A stretch of 64,000 nt of DNA from SZUA-36 sp963753105 (GTDB lineage Bacteria; Pseudomonadota; Gammaproteobacteria; Xanthomonadales; SZUA-36), in contig CAVWBD010000003.1 in assembly GCA_963753105.1 (NCBI GenBank), positions 186,001-250,000 on the forward strand, read 5' to 3'. Positions 62,650-64,000 of the stretch are shown here, one piece after another. Below the pieces are notes generated by a model. The model was not told the origin of the DNA. It made no database searches and saw only the letters and a program-made list of their open reading frames with translations. Position numbers and translations under genes: made by a program. The stretch's first letter is position 1. Each line of letters begins with the position of its first letter.

Positions 62650-64000
62650 TCACTGCGTGATATAGCTCTCACAGAGCGCAACATTATCGGCTGCAATACG
62701 CTGGATGGGAACAATGCCACTTTGCCCGATGGACGGGATGTTGTATTCCACTGTGCCACTATTACAGTTTTCGAAGGTAATAGTCATCGTTCCGTCTCGA
62801 ACCCTGTCGATCTCCGTTGGCGTGTCGAATATTCCGCCGGAGGCGATCTTGTTCGTCATGATGGCCTGGTTGCCTTCATAGCGGCCCGAGGCGTTGAACC
62901 ATCGGTGACCGGGTTCACCCAGGTTGGCAGTTACACCTTCAGCTGGCCGTACCGTGTCATAGGTAAACCAGGATGCCACCACCTTGCGCAGGTCTGGAAA
63001 GACCGTGATGAAGAATCCCTGGCCGTCTGTTTCCGGGTAATACCAGGCATCATTGAGCCCGGGATTCAAATCCACAAGCAGTGGTGCTTCGACTTCAGGA
63101 ATCGGCCCGCTGGATGACAGGATATGGTCGCCGTTTTTGATTTTCCCAACGTCAGCCTGTTGAACGGCCATTTGTTCCGTAATGGACTCACACAATGCGA
63201 TATTGTCGCCTGCTACCCGTTGGATCGGGACGAGACCGCTTTGGTTGATTGACGGAATGTCATATTCGACAGAACCGGTATTACAATCGTAAAAAGTCAG
63301 GATCATGGTTCCGTCTTCGACCCTGGTTATTTCAGTCGGCGTATCGAAAATTCCACCAGAGGCCATCTTTATGTTCAACACGGCCTGGTTGCCATTATAT
63401 AGACCAGAGGCATTGAACCACCGATGACCAGGTTCTCCCAGGTTCGCAGAAACCCCCTGCGCAGGACGCTCCGTGTCGTAGGTGAACCAGGAAACGACGG
63501 CTCTGCCCATAGCGGGGGAAATTGTAATGAAGAATCCCTGTCCATCTGTCACCGGGTAGTACCAGGCATCATTGAGGCCGGCATTTATTTGGAAACTCGT
63601 TGTGCAGGTCACCGTGACATTGGTGATACTCGCAGTGGCAATCGTACCGCTGCCGCTGCTCACGTTGCAGGTCTGGCCGATGGGCTGGGCCGATATCGTC
63701 ACCGCATACGCACTGCCTTCTTCCAGTTCCGTGGCAAATGTGAACGGTCCGTTGGCGGCAACCGCCAGGGTATCGGTTCCGTTATTTTGCAATGCCAGGC
63801 CGGATCCGGTCAGTCCGCTGACATTACCACCTACAGAATGGGTGGGTATGACATCGGTTACGCAGTTCACAACCACGTTAGTGATATTCGCAGTGGCAAT
63901 CGTACCGCTGCCGCTGCTCACGTTGCAGGTCTGGCCAACGGGCTGGGCCGATATCGTCACCGCATATGCACTGCCTTCTTCCAGTTCCGTGGCAAATGTG
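62650..64000 (-). CDS. Repetitive secreted protein, partial (runs off right edge)
   Basis: The frame is open to the right edge, so the start lies outside. The visible ~450 residues hold at least two ~80-residue repeats (SAYAVTISAQPIGQTCNVSS, GSGTIATASITNVTVTC, GGNVSGLTGSGLALQNNGTD). They are followed by two ~150-residue domains starting LNDAWYYPVTDGQGFFIT and containing WFTYDTERP, GEPGHRWFNASG, SGGIFDTPTEI and VPIQRVAGDNIALCES. Paired Cys suggest disulfides outside the cytoplasm. The first repeats resemble Ig-like/beta-sandwich surface modules. An extracellular binding or adhesion role is inferred. Confidence 0.65.
   Translation of the reverse strand, partial: TFATELEEGSAYAVTISAQPVGQTCNVSSGSGTIATANITNVVVNCVTDVIPTHSVGGNVSGLTGSGLALQNNGTDTLAVAANGPFTFATELEEGSAYAVTISAQPIGQTCNVSSGSGTIATASITNVTVTCTTSFQINAGLNDAWYYPVTDGQGFFITISPAMGRAVVSWFTYDTERPAQGVSANLGEPGHRWFNASGLYNGNQAVLNIKMASGGIFDTPTEITRVEDGTMILTFYDCNTGSVEYDIPSINQSGLVPIQRVAGDNIALCESITEQMAVQQADVGKIKNGDHILSSSGPIPEVEAPLLVDLNPGLNDAWYYPETDGQGFFITVFPDLRKVVASWFTYDTVRPAEGVTANLGEPGHRWFNASGRYEGNQAIMTNKIASGGIFDTPTEIDRVRDGTMTITFENCNSGTVEYNIPSIGQSGIVPIQRIAADNVALCESYITQ
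63640..64000 (-). repeat. ~246-bp tandem DNA repeat inside the secreted protein gene
   Basis: The block from about 63640 recurs almost base for base from about 63888 to the right edge (for example GTACCGCTGCCGCTGCTCAC in both), one repeat being ~82 codons. High identity implies recent duplication or ongoing homogenisation. Confidence 0.75.

Overview
The window looks like chromosome of a gammaproteobacterium. It carries the order smpB / ratA-rnfH / bamE / fur / recN / grpE-dnaK, a tmRNA with an ANDDNYALAA-type tag, a complete type II secretion (T2SS) cluster and a form II RuBisCO operon. Form II carbon fixation, a ten-haem outer-membrane cytochrome and CoA-based catabolism suggest a metabolically flexible, probably aquatic or sediment bacterium. 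That lifestyle, and any closer relative, is inference.

Layout. 0-6.1 kb: surface-polysaccharide genes (3' end of a sulfatase-like enzyme, a glycosyltransferase fused to a WbsX-like domain, a second WbsX-like gene) and a heavily frameshifted AGCS amino-acid symporter. 6.2-10.4 kb: a beta-CASP metallo-hydrolase, a DUF11 surface protein and a secreted DUF1684 protein. 10.6-15.8 kb: a four-gene CoA operon (thiolase-fold protein, DUF35 Zn/OB-fold partner, acetoacetyl-CoA synthetase, isovaleryl-CoA dehydrogenase). 15.9-20.3 kb: a secreted unknown, L-serine dehydratase and a CDGSH-glutamate synthase-like fusion. 20.3-21.6 kb: decayed DNA. 21.6-32.8 kb: gspCDEFGHIJKLMN. 33.2-38.3 kb, on the other strand: a decahaem OmcA/MtrC-type cytochrome, then gspB and gspA. 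The cytochrome therefore sits inside the T2SS locus.

39.3-49.4 kb is an accessory island built on the 3' end of tmRNA (ssrA, 49426-49785). Copies of the tmRNA 3' end recur in the same orientation at about 49273, 48699, 42356 and, more degenerate, 39339. The main unit (42356-48727) has perfect 29-nt ends. It holds integrase, excisionase, a ribbon-helix-helix-like protein, a trypsin-like protease, small ORFs, a membrane protein, a PD-(D/E)XK nuclease-like protein and a filamentous-phage gpII/X-type replication protein, but no visible virion genes. A smaller unit holds only a LAGLIDADG endonuclease.

49.9-53.9 kb is a Calvin-cycle operon (fbp, prk, cbbM, gph), preceded by a LuxR-type regulator whose receiver lacks the phospho-acceptor Asp. 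54.9-62.5 kb is the housekeeping block. The window ends inside a repetitive secreted protein.

At least 20 genes or gene parts show one-base frame breaks although the protein sequence continues cleanly in another frame. Consensus indel errors are the simplest explanation for many of them, and also for the apparent GspE-GspF fusion. Genes disrupted three or more times, and truncated ones, are typed as pseudogene; those with one or two breaks are kept as CDS with the break located.
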